A DNA stretch of 64,000 nt, taken from Filosporella fistucella (Eukaryota > Ascomycota > Leotiomycetes > Helotiales). The DNA lies in assembly GCA_030077755.1 (NCBI GenBank), contig JAQJZZ010000014.1:2046001-2110000 (forward strand). Reading direction: 5' to 3'. This document shows positions 12,379-24,257 of the stretch, in pieces (the first letter of the stretch is position 1; each line of letters starts with the position of its first letter). The translations under genes and the position numbers were made by a program. Under the pieces are notes generated by a model. That model did no database searches and was not told the DNA's origin. It worked only from the letters and a program-made list of their open reading frames with translations.

Positions 12379-14088
12379 CTATGCGGCAACGCCATAGGTA
12401 ATCAAGTCCAAAGCTCCATCGACGGCAGTTTCCAACTCGACTACGCGATCCTTAAGCCCCTTATTCTCTGCTCTCAGCAATCCAACTGTATCCCATGCCA
12501 CACTCGAATCCTTACCCTCGCAATTAGCACAACCAGCAACTGCAACTTGAGATTGAATAGCCTCCGTATTCGTCATTCCTCCAAGCAGCTTTTGGAAAGT
12601 GCTCTTCTGCTTCTCCGCCTTAGGTCTAGTTGCGAAAGCTCCAGTGTGTGGGTTCGGGACCATCCTGCCAAATGAGGCCTGCTTGATCTCAGGCGTGCTG
12701 TATTCCGTACCCGCAACGCTCACGCTAGCCGAGACAGAAGTGGCGCTTCCAAGTGTAAAAGTTGGGCTCCGACTCCGACTGAATACCGACTCTCCTCCAG
12801 ACTCGCCATCACTGTCACCTTCCGTGCTGATATCCGTATCCCTTGAGATTCGCTTCCGACGAGCTGTGGCGATACCTAGATCCTCCTCTCGAGTGTTGAT
12901 ACTCAGCTCACTCCCGGAATTGCGTTTCTCTGCAGAAGCTTTAACCAAGGCAATGCTCTTCTCTCTAGCCTCTTGTTCCTCTGCTCGTAGCTTTTTCTCC
13001 ATTGCCAACTCAGCAGCCATCTCCTGCAGTGCCTGGTCCTGGGTTGAGACTGTTTGTGCCATGTCTTCCAACTGACTCTTCAGACACTTTGCACGTGTTT
13101 CTGCCTCATCCAACTCCTCAGCCATAGCTTCTTTCTCTGCCGTGAGCTCATGAAGACTCAATGTGCGTAATTTGTAGGCTGTCTGAAGCTTCAAGAGGAG
13201 ACCTTCAGCGTTCATAAGCAGGTTTTTGAAAGCAGATGGGGAGAACGGGTCTTGGGCTGTCGGTTCGCCGGACGGGAAGAGAGCAGTCGTAATGTCAAGG
13301 GTGAGGAACTCGTCATTGTTGAGGTCTGCTGGGATCTGGACTGTTTGCGCCTTGAGAGGCGTCTTTGGACTCGAAAAGAAGTTGCCTCTCCATCCTGTGT
13401 TCTTGGCCTGCGTAGTTGCACTCATATTCGACTCCAATGTAGGTAATGTAGGTCTCTTCCTCAACTTCGAGGGCTCGCGTTCAGGGCTGGGGTCTCGCGC
13501 AGAAGACATGGTGGATGGTGGAAGGTCTTGTTCGATAACTGGGATGCCGACTTGAACTGGAGCGGAAGAACCTGCGAACCAAGAAGCGATACCTCCTTTA
13601 GATTTATCTGCGACTTTGATCACGCCTGACCGGTCGCCTGTAAGAGTTGCCATAAAATCGTCACCTTCCTCCTTTGTCTCCTTTACAGGTGACTTGCGTT
13701 CGGGGCTCGTCGAATTTGTTCTGGTGGGACTGCGGAAAGGGAGGAAGGTAGAAAGAGAGCGCTGAAGCGGACGTGTATTTTGTGTCGTGTTCGAATTTTC
13801 GTCTTGAGTAAGGGCGTCGCTTTGATATAGACGTGAAGTGAGGGCTGCTGGTGGAGGAGTGGTTGGAATTTCCCAATGATTATCCCTTTCGCCGCAGTCG
13901 AACGAAATCGATTCCCCTTCAATCGGATCAGCAAAGTAATCCTCCTCCCATACTTTCTGCAGACTTGAATTCCGACTGGTTTCGACAATCGAGGAAGCGT
14001 TCCAATGGTGCTGCTGTTTTGGGTTGGGGTAGGAAAAGTTGTTGGGTGGATAGCTGGTGAGAGGTTGTCTGCGTGCTTGCAGAGGCAT
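12379..14088 (-). CDS. Uncharacterised fungal coiled-coil protein
   Basis: A single uninterrupted frame of 569 residues from an ATG at 14088. Residues 1-285 are low-complexity and rich in Ser, Pro and Thr, with several SP/TP sites (FRSPTRTNS, SPERKSP, SSPKTPLKA) that could be phosphorylated. Residues about 288-395 form a long heptad-like coiled coil rich in Leu, Glu and Lys (LHELTAEKEAMAEELDEAET). A Ser-rich segment follows. The conserved-looking C-terminus has a CxxC pair (CANCEGKD) and a second short coiled coil (GLLRAENKGLKDRVVELETA). This architecture matches a family I recall as conserved but unnamed in ascomycetes, with no assigned function. Coding evidence is the length and consistent codon pattern. 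The 158-residue plus-strand frame at 12599-13075 is its antisense shadow. Confidence 0.85.
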   Translation of the reverse strand: MPLQARRQPLTSYPPNNFSYPNPKQQHHWNASSIVETSRNSSLQKVWEEDYFADPIEGESISFDCGERDNHWEIPTTPPPAALTSRLYQSDALTQDENSNTTQNTRPLQRSLSTFLPFRSPTRTNSTSPERKSPVKETKEEGDDFMATLTGDRSGVIKVADKSKGGIASWFAGSSAPVQVGIPVIEQDLPPSTMSSARDPSPEREPSKLRKRPTLPTLESNMSATTQAKNTGWRGNFFSSPKTPLKAQTVQIPADLNNDEFLTLDITTALFPSGEPTAQDPFSPSAFKNLLMNAEGLLLKLQTAYKLRTLSLHELTAEKEAMAEELDEAETRAKCLKSQLEDMAQTVSTQDQALQEMAAELAMEKKLRAEEQEAREKSIALVKASAEKRNSGSELSINTREEDLGIATARRKRISRDTDISTEGDSDGESGGESVFSRSRSPTFTLGSATSVSASVSVAGTEYSTPEIKQASFGRMVPNPHTGAFATRPKAEKQKSTFQKLLGGMTNTEAIQSQVAVAGCANCEGKDSSVAWDTVGLLRAENKGLKDRVVELETAVDGALDLITYGVAA

Positions 14089-16921
14089 CGTTTTTCGAGG
14101 AGGCTACAGAGTACTACAAGTCCTAGCTAATTGTCGCATAGACTGTCTCGGCCTCTCTTTCCACTTGCAGACCCGACTCGCAATCCCAAGTTGGTATGCT
14201 GGTAATAATTTACAACTTATCGTGAGAAGCTGCCTCGCTTGTCCTACAAATTCATGCAAACGCTCCGGTCCACAGGGGCAGCCGGCTGATCGTCGCACAA
14301 GGTGTCGCAGGTAGGTTGACTGCGGACTAAAAGGTGGGGGATCGGATGGAGGGAGGATTTTTTATATCTTAAGGTTGGAGATCAAGTGTACAATCTGACT
14401 CGAATGATTATATCGAGAATAGAAACGCTCTTCTTCAACTCTGAGTTGGCAATCAAGCCCGTTCGAGATAGCTGAGACCCTGAATGTGGATGCGGGGGCC
14501 ACTATCGATTGTCTTATCGATAGGACAAAATGGTGATTGGCGGTGCCACGGAATGCGTAATATTGATCAGACGATGAAGAATTATTATTAACAATGTACA
14601 AGTGCAAAGTATTAGAACAAGTAATAAGTCTGTGTTTCTTTCAAGTTTGATTCAGAGAGGAAGGAGAATATATCATATGAAATTCTCCGCTGACCTAGAC
14701 TTCAATTCTGGTGGCAGGGTTACAGGTGGCTGGCAAGCGCAGTGGTTACTTCCTTAGTGTTCATAACCCACCTGCCGCAATCTCAAGCCCAGAACAGGTT
14801 TTTGGCAGCCAAAACGGTACCTGATTTTGTATTATTTTTTGTATGCGCGATGATGTATATATTATAGAATTTGGTGTTTCTATTAAGGCGACGACAGAAT
14901 CCAGTACTTTGGATCTCGTTCCGCAGATCTTCACTTCCAGTCAATTGTCGGAATGATCATTTCGAGGTGCTGTTAACGAGGATGGCCTGGTTAGACAGAG
15001 TTTCCAGCACACTGGACTGAAGGGCAGGCAAATCCCGAAATTGTCGTTTTTCATGGTATACTTTGGAAATGTCTGAGGGCATCTTCCAGTTCCGGGTATC
15101 GCCATTTATGGTTTTCATCTTGACAGCTATTTGACCTCGAGATCGCTAGCATTCAGCTTCATTGGCCTTTTTCCTGCCACAACATTCCTTCCATTGCGGT
15201 CAGAGGATCTCACATGCTCAAGTGAGCCTACTGTACTGTGTCCATCCGGCCCACTAGTCTGGATTTCCAATAGGGGAGCTGCAGGTACCCATGCAACATC
15301 CCACCAAGCTTGGTGTTTCCGCTCGATTCTCGAGTACCAAACACAGAGGTAACTGTTAAACAATGCAACAATAATATCATCCCTCAATTAACAGCCCTTC
15401 TGTTGTCGCATGAAACATTTCATAATGCATTTATTTTGTGCAACGCGAGACGCTATGCATAATGATAAGATCTGCCTTACAGGAGGCAAAGTTCAGCTAT
15501 TTGCAAGGGTGCGAATTTGATGACGAAGGGCAAGGTGTTTATTTTAGAATCAATGGACATGAGTGAATGTCTGATTGAAAAGTTTCTATGATCATCGCAA
15601 AAGTATACAAGTCATTCAGAAGATATTCAAACATAACGTAACGGCTGCGAATAAGTCATGGTGAGCAAGGTTGTCAATCCACGTGATTATCACGTGCCAG
15701 ACCCGTGACGCAAGCTTTCTTCTAAGATGCTGTCGAGGATATGATAAACAAGAAAGAAAGCTTAGGAAGCACTGAATAGCACAGCATATTGTTTGTTGAA
15801 GCAGGCTACATCTCAAAATACTGTTGTTCGCCCGTACAGAGGCATCCCGGCGTCTGTCACCCTTTTTGATGGCTGCTTATTGTGCACTGGCACAGAGAAA
15901 CTTCGCTGTTAATGGCAGAAAGGCTTTCGATATTCAACATGACAGAAACCTGATTTGTTAGATGGCTTTTGTATACACATCCAAACACACGTTGTTGCCA
16001 AGAAAGCAAGTCATACTGGCGCCTCTGTTCATGTCCGTCGTTTTCAAAAAGGCACTCGCAAAGAGTTTCAAGACTTCCAAACACTTTCGTCGTTTTCAAC
16101 CCCATTGTCACCATCTCCCTGTAACCGCCCCCAAGAAGCAATTGCTTGTGGGATGAGAAGGGACCGTCTTGGCAGGTACATATTCTCCTCTTAGATTCAA
16201 ATTGCACTTGCAAGACCATCCGCGAGCAGTGAGAGAGCTAAACAACAGATGAAAAGAGACCCAGAACTTGCTGGAATCTATGCAAATAATCTTGCGAAAA
16301 CCGGCTCTGCTGAAAGATAGCAACATCACGTCCTAGAGCACGTCCTAGCGTGCGTTTACATCCATATGCATCTCGCTGACGACTGGGATAGCGACAGTTG
16401 CCGTTTGCAAATGGAAGAACGTCGAGAATCCCGCTGTGGAGTGTTTTGCTAGAAGTGCACGTCGAGAAGAAGCTTTAAAAGGAAAAGGATGCTCAGGTGT
16501 TGAATCTCTATGCCGGCGTTGGTGTTTATGTTTGCGTGTTTGCGTCTCTCCGCAAACGTCCATGTTAAAACCTCACCCCCTCGCAGCTGGCAAGCAGCTA
16601 GCCGTCGATTGCATCGTCGACGGCCAGTCACTGAATATTGAATATTTTGGGGGTAGTATACGAGGCTAGAAAATTGGGGAGGTAATGGTTTATTCCTAAT
16701 AAGAAAGATGACCTCTAGATCATTGGAATGTCTCTATTCAGTTGGTTCGTTTGCAGGCTTGGATTGAAATTTCCACAGATATCCATACCACCCCAATATC
16801 CACATAGTAAAGGTATTTCTCATGCGTTCGAATTACATATGCCGTCTCTCCACACAACTCAGGTTTACACTGCGAGCTTCCGTCCAGCCCAGAAATACAA
16901 CATCAACTAATAGCCACGCAT
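14089..16921. other. 2.8-kb intergenic region
   Basis: Open frames here are short, overlap on both strands and show no motif. Apart from a CACGTG pair at 15680-15696 I see no repeat array, tRNA or mobile-element end. The part nearest 14089 should hold the promoter of the coiled-coil gene. Confidence 0.5.
15680..15696. promoter_or_regulatory. Paired CACGTG E-boxes in a near-perfect palindrome
   Basis: Two CACGTG hexamers are separated by ATTAT, reading CACGTGATTATCACGTG, which is palindromic except at its central base. Basic helix-loop-helix factors bind CACGTG in fungi. No adjacent gene start is visible within a few hundred bases, so any regulatory role is inference. Confidence 0.35.
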
Positions 16922-18634
16922 CTACCAAATCATATGCGTCGTCGCTCTAACCTGTTCCTCCTCGTCATCTACATCCTTAAACTCAATATACCCCAAGAAA
17001 GTCTTAACAACCTCCAATCTCTCCCCCACTTTCTTTTCCCTCAAATAATCTCTCAACCCCTTCATCGTGATCCTTAGTTCTGGTGACACTATATTCCGTC
17101 CTGCAAGAGGGCTGAAATACTGGTCCGACATCTCAGGTGGAAATCTTAGGGTAAGTTCTTTCAGTCGAGGAAATGATAGTAATGTGTCAATAGTTTCATA
17201 GTCCCAGCCAGCTTCGGTATTGATATCGAGATCGAGGGATTGCAGGTCTGGACAAATGGAGAACAGGCGTTTGAGCTGAGTACTGGACAAAAATGTTCCT
17301 GCGGGGTATTGAAAATGGCTGAGCCAGATTCTATCCCCTACCTCTTGAGTTTTTGGGACATCTTGACGATGATTGATTTTGAAGGAGCGAAGGGTAGTGT
17401 GATGCTCAGCTATAACATCAAGAAGGGAGTCCAATGGGTGTAGATCTGCTTCTTGAATGGCCAGAGATTGTAGTACTGGGAGCTTGGGTAAGTATTCGAC
17501 CACTTCTGCTCTCACATGGGAGAGCTCTCCACCATCAATATGGAAGTGCTGAAGATTTGGCAGTCTGTCTGCAATTAACCTTCGGAGAGTAGCCCTGAGT
17601 GGATTGCTGAGATAGAGTGACTTGACATGCGACCAATCCATATGATCGAACCAGGCATGAAGATTTGCCATTTCGAGAAGCATGTTGACTTCGCTTTCGG
17701 CATAGGAGCCATTAACTGCAAAGTCTAATCTATAGCCATAGAGCTTCAGGACCTCTAATGGAGGAAGGCGGCCCTTCTGTTTCGTGAAATCAAATGCTAG
17801 TACAGCATTCACGGATGGATCTTCACAACAGTTCTTAGTTGGGTCCACGCAACTTGCTATCACAATCTTCAAATCAAGCTCTCGAACATTGGGACAAGTC
17901 AAGAGGATTTGATGGATCAAATCAAGTTTTTCGGTGGGAGACGCAAGCTTGTGATCGATGTGAGCTTTCAGAGAGTACAGATTCTTTGAGTGAAGAATTG
18001 ATCTAGGGGTAGTAGCTTCGATGATCTTCCTCGTCTCCTCTATGTGTAGTATATTCTGTGGAGTACGGCCCACGCCAATATTGTACGGTAGTTGATCATT
18101 CGACTGCCCATTCCCAAAGGTCGACAAAGGAATTGTGTAATATAGACGACAACTAGGGTGGTTTGTTTGCAATGATTCGAGAACAATTGCAGGTATCATC
18201 CGCTTTGTTTCCCAATGGAGTTCGGTGATCGCTGGTAATGTATGAATAAAATCTGCGAGAAGGGACATGTTCCCATTGTACGCCCATCCTCCTTGCACAT
18301 CTAACCTCCATGTACTCTCTTGCGACAAATTCGATCCATTGAGAACCACGATAAAGTCGTCTGATCTACGAGTAGTCCAATCATCCCAAAAACTCAGCGA
18401 TATATGGTGCCCGCCCGGCTGTAATAAATCCTCCAAACTATCCCCGTGTTGTGTCGCCTTTGAGTGTTCTGCTACCAAAGCCTTATTAATTTCGCGAGTT
18501 ATGCCGTCGTTGCGAGAGTCTTCCAGGTTCAGCAACCTTGGTAAATCATTATGTTGTTCATACCCGTTGAATACAGATTCTCCGCTCGCATGGCAGATAT
18601 ATAGGAACAAAGAGAAGCAATATGAAACGTGCAT
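16922..18634 (-). CDS. Leucine-rich-repeat-like protein, probably secreted
   Basis: A single frame of 570 residues. The N-terminus (MHVSYCFSLFLYICHASG) reads as a signal peptide. Irregular leucine-rich units of about 25-30 residues run through residues 220-520 (for example CPNVRELDLKI, LPNLQHFHIDG, LPVLQSLAIQEAD, CPDLQSLDLDI, FPRLKELTLRF), the pattern of RNI-like or F-box-associated LRR proteins. No F-box is visible at the N-terminus. LRR folds mediate protein binding; I cannot name a partner. An acceptor-like TTCTGCAG lies just upstream of the ATG, so an extra 5' exon is possible. In that case the signal-peptide reading would fail. Confidence 0.7.
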   Translation of the reverse strand: MHVSYCFSLFLYICHASGESVFNGYEQHNDLPRLLNLEDSRNDGITREINKALVAEHSKATQHGDSLEDLLQPGGHHISLSFWDDWTTRRSDDFIVVLNGSNLSQESTWRLDVQGGWAYNGNMSLLADFIHTLPAITELHWETKRMIPAIVLESLQTNHPSCRLYYTIPLSTFGNGQSNDQLPYNIGVGRTPQNILHIEETRKIIEATTPRSILHSKNLYSLKAHIDHKLASPTEKLDLIHQILLTCPNVRELDLKIVIASCVDPTKNCCEDPSVNAVLAFDFTKQKGRLPPLEVLKLYGYRLDFAVNGSYAESEVNMLLEMANLHAWFDHMDWSHVKSLYLSNPLRATLRRLIADRLPNLQHFHIDGGELSHVRAEVVEYLPKLPVLQSLAIQEADLHPLDSLLDVIAEHHTTLRSFKINHRQDVPKTQEVGDRIWLSHFQYPAGTFLSSTQLKRLFSICPDLQSLDLDINTEAGWDYETIDTLLSFPRLKELTLRFPPEMSDQYFSPLAGRNIVSPELRITMKGLRDYLREKKVGERLEVVKTFLGYIEFKDVDDEEEQVRATTHMIW

Positions 18635-19695
18635 ATCTGCAGAACTGAATATAAAAAATTTGAAAGTAGAAGTTCGCGGCGTAAAGAGTCTTGAAACTTA
18701 CCTTTCCCCAATGTGGCACAGCAAGGTACCAACCAACGGATACTGGGATTTACCCAAGATTGGAAAATCAAGTGGGATATATTGTTATTCCAATTGCCAT
18801 ATAAGAATATGAATCTCTTGCCCCAATACACCATCAAATCATTGTAACTGCATGCAATTGTGGGAATTCAAACTTTCGGAAGGGAGGGAATTAAATCGCG
18901 TCGTCCATTTTCCAAGCTTCGTCGCATGTCGCTACGGGCGTATGATTGCTTCGCAGATGTATGGTTATTGCGCAGAGCTGCAGAGCCGAAGATCGAATAA
19001 TTCCATGGAGTAAATTGTGGGCAGCAAGAGTGTTGTAGTGAAGGCTAACATCTTTCAGAAGCAGAAGCCAGACGAACAGAAATTGGGCTGACTCAGCATA
19101 CTGCCCTTCTTGATCACAATTATCGAGTGACTTCCACATAAAAAATCTTCACACTGAAAACTGTGTCAAACTGAACAATCCTATTCTCTTTCCCACGGCA
19201 ACTAGAAGTCTGAAAGTAGAAATATCTGTTAGCATTTTGAAATTTACAAGACTCATTTAAATGAAGCGCACACAGCAGGTCTAGTGTACGATTACGAGGA
19301 TACGAAATTGAGTATCGGTGCGAGCCTACAGCCATTTCCACTTTAGGTGAAGAGGGGTTTGAGTCTGAACCGCGGGGTTTGAAGAATTGCCAGTACCATA
19401 TACCGAGGAGACGTAACAGATTGGGTTCGGGATTAGAGCGGGGCATTTTCGAATCTAATCACTGAAGAGCCTGAGACTTTTAAAGAGTGCGGATATCACA
19501 GAGCATTGAGCAACAGTAAATGTATAGTGATGAGATCCGGAAAGATCTCATCAAATCATCGTAGAATTTCATACCATATCATATCAATTACCTCCATATC
19601 GCTCGAAAGAACGTGGTTTCGGGTCCGCTGAGCTCCCCCTTCCACCTATTGTATGGTAGATCTATATAAGACCCAGACCATAACGGAGACAGCTT
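18635..19695. other. Intergenic; weak small minus-strand frame
   Basis: A minus-strand ATG at 19446 opens a 108-codon frame (19120-19446). A splice-like CTAACAG...TTTCAG lies inside it, but splicing would lead at once to a stop. I do not count it as a gene. Otherwise the region should hold the 3' end of HEM1 and the 5' side of the LRR gene. Confidence 0.4.
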
Positions 19696-21579
19696 CTATG
19701 AAGCAGCAGACACCGCCGCAGCGGTTGCCTTTGTCTCACGCTCTAGGAGCGCTTCCATAACGCCAATTGGGCCTCCGGCATGTAGCTCACGAACGGCTTC
19801 ACTGACGCCGAGTTGCTTGTCTGTCCAGAGTGGCTCTGGGTCTTGGACACCTTCCTCGCCAACGCCGATGAAGCCTCCTTCCTTTGCCCATTCAGAGGTT
19901 CGCTTTATACCAAGTTCGGTCCAGACTGAATCCAAAGCGGATACGAGTTGTTCGCGGAACTCACGTACGTGACCAGGCGTGGGTGTGATGCGAAGACGTT
20001 CCTGGCCAACAGGGACGGTGGGATAGTTAATAGATTGGACATAAATACCATGAACATCAAGCAACATATCTGAGGCTTTCTTGGCTAGTTCGGCATTTCC
20101 AACCAAAACAGGGATGATATGCGAGGGATTCGGCATCACGGGGATATCTCGCGCGGACAGGGAATCCTTCACCGCGCGAGTATGCAGTTGTTGGAGACGA
20201 CGATCGCCTTGATATTCCATCTGATATTCGATGGCTGTTTGTGCGCCAGCCATTGTAGCTGGTGGGAGAGAAGTAGTGAAGATGAAACCAGGAGCCAGGG
20301 AGCGGATTGTGTCTACCATTTTGGTGGATCCAGCAATATAGCCACCAACACATCCATAGGCTTTTCCAAGAGTTCCAGTGATAATGTCGATGCGATCCAT
20401 AATGGTACCGGTGGGACGGCCGTTAATGTGTGCCTCGTAGTCTAAGTGCTCAGCAACACCGGCGCCGTGTGGTCCATACATACCAACGGCATGAACTTCA
20501 TCGAGAAAGGTGAGAGCGCCGTATTTCTCGGCCAAGTCACAAATACCTTCGATGGGACCGATACTTCCACACATGCTATAAACGGACTCAAACGCGATGA
20601 TTTTAGGGACATCTGAGGGCAGAGACGCGAGTTTGGCTTCCAGGTCGGCCAAATCATTGTGCTTGAAAACGATCTTCTTTGCGCCAGAGTGCCGGATTCC
20701 TTGGATCATTGATGCATGATTCAAACTATCAGAGAGAATAACGCAGTTGGGTAGCTTGCTGCCCAATGTAGCAAGTGTAGCATCATTGGCAACATAGCAA
20801 GAGGTGAAAACTAGAGCAGCGTCCTTGGCGTGCAATTTCGCAATCGTGGCTTCCAGGCTCACCGCATGTTGATTGTGACCGGAAATATTGCGAGTTCCTC
20901 CAGCACCAGCGCCATACTGATCAAGAGTCTCATGCATTGACTTCAAAACTTGAGGATTTCGTCCCATTCCAAGATAGTCGTTGGAGCACCAAACAGTAAC
21001 CCGCTCATTCTTGTTGGACATATGGGCTCGGGGAAATTCCTTTGCCAATCGATTGATGTTGTTGAAGTAGCGGTAAGACTTGTCCTTATGCTTCTTGTCA
21101 AGCTCGGCATTGTAGAATCCTTCATAATCGAATTTCGCAGTCTTCTGGTGAGAAGCGGGTTGACGAGTATGTTTGGCGGGTTGCGCATAAGGGACTGAGA
21201 TCATTAGTGGGGTACAATAATTTCTCTCTGCTCACAACTCACCATTCTCGCGTCCAAACAAAGTATCCTCAACGGCTCTGGCTTCGTGAGGGCGGCTAGT
21301 ATGGAGTTTAGCCTTCCCACTACTCACTTTGCCAGAAAAAGCCCGGATGGCTCCAAGAGCAGCAACGCCACCAAGCCCCACCTTTCCAGACTTTGCAGTC
21401 TGAACAGCGAGAGCTTTTCCCATGATGGGGCAGCGACGGGCAATGGTCTGCAAGTTGGACATGCTGCCACCGCCTGGAGAGGCCTGACGGGTGGAGGTTG
21501 AGAGAGATCGAAGCGTGGCGGGTGAAGTCTTCTTCAAGAATGGGCACATGGACTTCGATTGACGAAGTACGGTGTCCAT
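19696..21579 (-). CDS. HEM1: 5-aminolevulinate synthase, mitochondrial
   Basis: Two exons (21579-21243 and 21194-19696) join in phase through a GTGAGT...TCAG intron, giving 611 residues. The enzyme condenses glycine and succinyl-CoA to 5-aminolevulinate, the first and rate-limiting step of heme synthesis in the mitochondrial matrix, using PLP. The Schiff-base lysine is Lys390 in [10 protein letters not shown]. Other family blocks are [26 protein letters not shown] and [12 protein letters not shown]. The N-terminal ~110 residues are basic, Ser-rich and free of acidic clusters, as expected of a mitochondrial presequence. They contain two Cys-Pro motifs (SMCPFL, RRCPIMG). In other ALAS enzymes such CP heme-regulatory motifs let heme block import, so feedback of that kind is likely but not proven. 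The length and C-terminal extension match fungal HEM1. No defects are seen. Confidence 0.97.
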
Positions 21580-22905
21580 TGTGGCGGATTGAATGGTCGC
21601 AGATGGGATGTGGAAAGTATAGAAACAATTGAGGATATATCGTAGATTTTCCCTGGCAGCGGGAAAGTAAGTGGAGGTTGTTTTTTCTTCAGAAGAGGGC
21701 GGTATGATTTGATTATGTAGGTGCTGAGTTTCGGCCTCGGTGAAGTGGGGCGGAAGTGAGTCTAAAATTCACTAAATTTCAATCGGCAGAAGTTGATGTG
21801 CATCGGAGAAACACAAAAATCAAATAAGCACAAACCCCGCCCCCCTCATTCGTCAATCCGTCATTTGAATACCTTCACTTTTCCTCATTCAGGACGCCGT
21901 CGTTCAATCTGGATCAATTGTGCTCGCCGCCTTTGTCTCTAGATTATTGGCTCCATGTAGATCTGCCGGACGGATACTTTCACTTCCAGCCTGGTTTGAC
22001 CTCGACCATTTTACCCCACATTCTACCATCACTGGACGACCACATCTCAGTTGAGATTTCCGCCACTGACGACCGGCTAGAGGTTATTCCCACGACAGAT
22101 CCTCGGTCCAAGAGGCCACGTATTGAGTTGAGATTGATCTCATAGTCGTCTAAGCATTGCAGTAATTACTGGCAGTGTATGCGCACTGTCAGCATGCACT
22201 TGACCTTTGAAATTCAACACATCACGCCACCTGTTCACCGAGACCCGCCTAGCCTTCAAGGTTGATTCTCGTTTCTTGTCACTCGTCAATTTATAGCATG
22301 GTCACGATTCCGACTCATTCCCTGTGACTCTTGCCTCACTTTGAAGCTTGCTTCAGTCAAACGAGAATTCGGTCCTGCCAAAAGTCACGTTTTAAATTCA
22401 AATGATTCATCGATGTGATTATTCACTCGATATCACCAATCAAGCAGCCCTCGGCCTCACAGCCACTCGACCTTAGCCATTCACAGCACTGCAGAATTGT
22501 GTCTTTTCGGATTGAATCTCAAGCTGGCCATTCCTCATTCGCGAGAATACTTTGCTGAAACGCCACCAGAATCGTGAGAGCAAGAGCAGAATTACTCCTC
22601 TTGTCAGTCAGCATTTCCGTTCGAATATGAATATTCTTGCTAAGCAACGCGTCTTTAGTTATTACAGTTATTGTTTGCAAGTTACTTATGTTTATTTCTT
22701 GTAGCTTGATTGAACTGTTGTCGATAAGCTTCTATTACTAGCTTAGAATTCTCATGGGATAGATATATCTATATGCCTGACAAGATCCAAACCCCTGTTC
22801 CTCGAGCATCACGGCGCGCTAAGAAAAGGCAGGTGAATTTGACCAACTAGACAGAAAATTATTTCTACTCCTAGAAAGGTAAAGGCAAGCGGATGCAATG
22901 TCAAA
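21580..22905. other. Intergenic, HEM1 upstream region
   Basis: It includes a GC-rich tract (CCCCGCCCCCCTC) near 21835. A plus-strand frame runs through about 21850-22145 without a usable ATG and was rejected as a gene. The rest shows nothing I can support. Confidence 0.5.
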
Positions 22906-24257
22906 TTAAGTATTAAATCGCCCCAGCTCCAGGAGCATCCACTCCAAACTCCAATTTTCCAAAGCCCGGCAGAAAGTCGTCAATGCTCCTCGGCGAGGAC
23001 GCTCACTATTCCGGGCATCAAGGTTTGCAACCAAACTTTGAGCAGCATAGTTGCAGTCATAGTGTCTTGTATTTCTCACAATAGTATTGAGCCAGTCCAT
23101 CATGTCCATGATATACACATCTTTCGGCGATTGTGGTGCGAGCTTCCTCCTCTTTTCTCCCATATTTTCTCCGCCACTGCCATCAGGTTCGGTCTCAATT
23201 ACCCGAACGTGTACTTTGACTTGCAATGCATTTCAATCGTTCTGCCATTATTATGGCAGTTGAGCAGACCTAGGATGATACAAGAGCATGCCACAAGGAT
23301 GCCTCAGTCGTCATCGACATGATTTCCTGTTTCGATTTGAGGCTTATCCGCTTCCTCTGCCCCTTTCCCTAGCTCGCTTAATTATCTGTAAGCATTGTTT
23401 GACCATGGGAAGTTGCAACTCCAGCTCCTCGCTGGCTATTGAACGGGAGACCGTACTGGCTGCGATTTTTGGAATCAAAAGACTCTCAAATACAGTTAGT
23501 ACCATCGAATGTTCCTTATCTGAATGCGCTGTGGCATTACCTTGTTGCAAGATGTTCTTGGACATCTGTTGTTTCGTAAGAAGAAAATAGGGATGGAAAT
23601 GTTAGAGTTGACTCTAAGTTAAAGCGGGGTCGCAACAATTCGTTATTTAATTTGAGTAAGCAAGCTTGTTTTGAACTAAATTTGGGAGATGAGATTCTAC
23701 GTAATTGTAGAGCAGAAACTGGGGTGCACTGTGTAATTTGAAGGAGAACCTGGTCTATTCCTATTTTACGAGGAGGCAAGCGAGAGCAAGAGGAAGTCAC
23801 AATTTCAACAAGTTATGATTCTCAGTATCTATATTCCTATCAGACTCAATCCACTCATGGGGCTCTTTTCAATTTTAATTGGCTTCTCAGAGGCGCCTTG
23901 TTTGCGTTCATCAATAACAGGGAGTGACTTCAGTTTTGAAGGAAATGACTGGGAAGAGATAACAAGAAATCCCGAATGTCAATCTATGTTTTTGCATGCA
24001 GTGATGTTTGCATGGCGGACTCAAACCATTCCTACAAATTTTCCTTGAGGTCTTCAGAACATTGTTCAGCTGTTCTATCATGTCCGTCATCTGGTCATCA
24101 ACCTCAAGGGCTTCAAATGCACCGCTGCCCCTCTCCCTCTCAATCTCTAAGATCCCTCTCTTTACATCACATACCAGGGACTTGAACTTATCTTTTGTGT
24201 GTGGCTGCAACTCACGAGATGGTTTCAGCCATTCGAACATAGATCCCGAATGTTATA
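22906..24257 (-). pseudogene. Possible further remnants of a coiled-coil gene
   Basis: Three short minus-strand frames (23911-24240, 23344-23565, 22906-23226) continue the orientation of the broken gene at 24258-25254. They read like pieces of charged helical protein (GAFEALEVDDQMTDMIEQLN; ASEELELQLPMVKQCLQII; GALTTFCRALENWSLEWM). I could not find splice sites joining them in phase. They may be degraded exons of the same locus, of a second related gene, or chance frames. Confidence 0.3.

Noticed and set aside
12599..13075. 158-codon plus-strand open frame
   Set aside because: It is antisense to the coiled-coil protein gene and reads as the low-complexity complement of a Glu/Lys-rich coding strand.
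19120..19446. 108-codon minus-strand ATG frame
   Set aside because: An internal splice-like signal would create an immediate stop, and no domain or homologue is recognised.
21850..22145. Plus-strand open stretch upstream of HEM1 (DYWLHVDLPDGYFHFQPG)
   Set aside because: It has no usable ATG before an upstream TAA and no clear splice partner. The composition is suggestive but insufficient.
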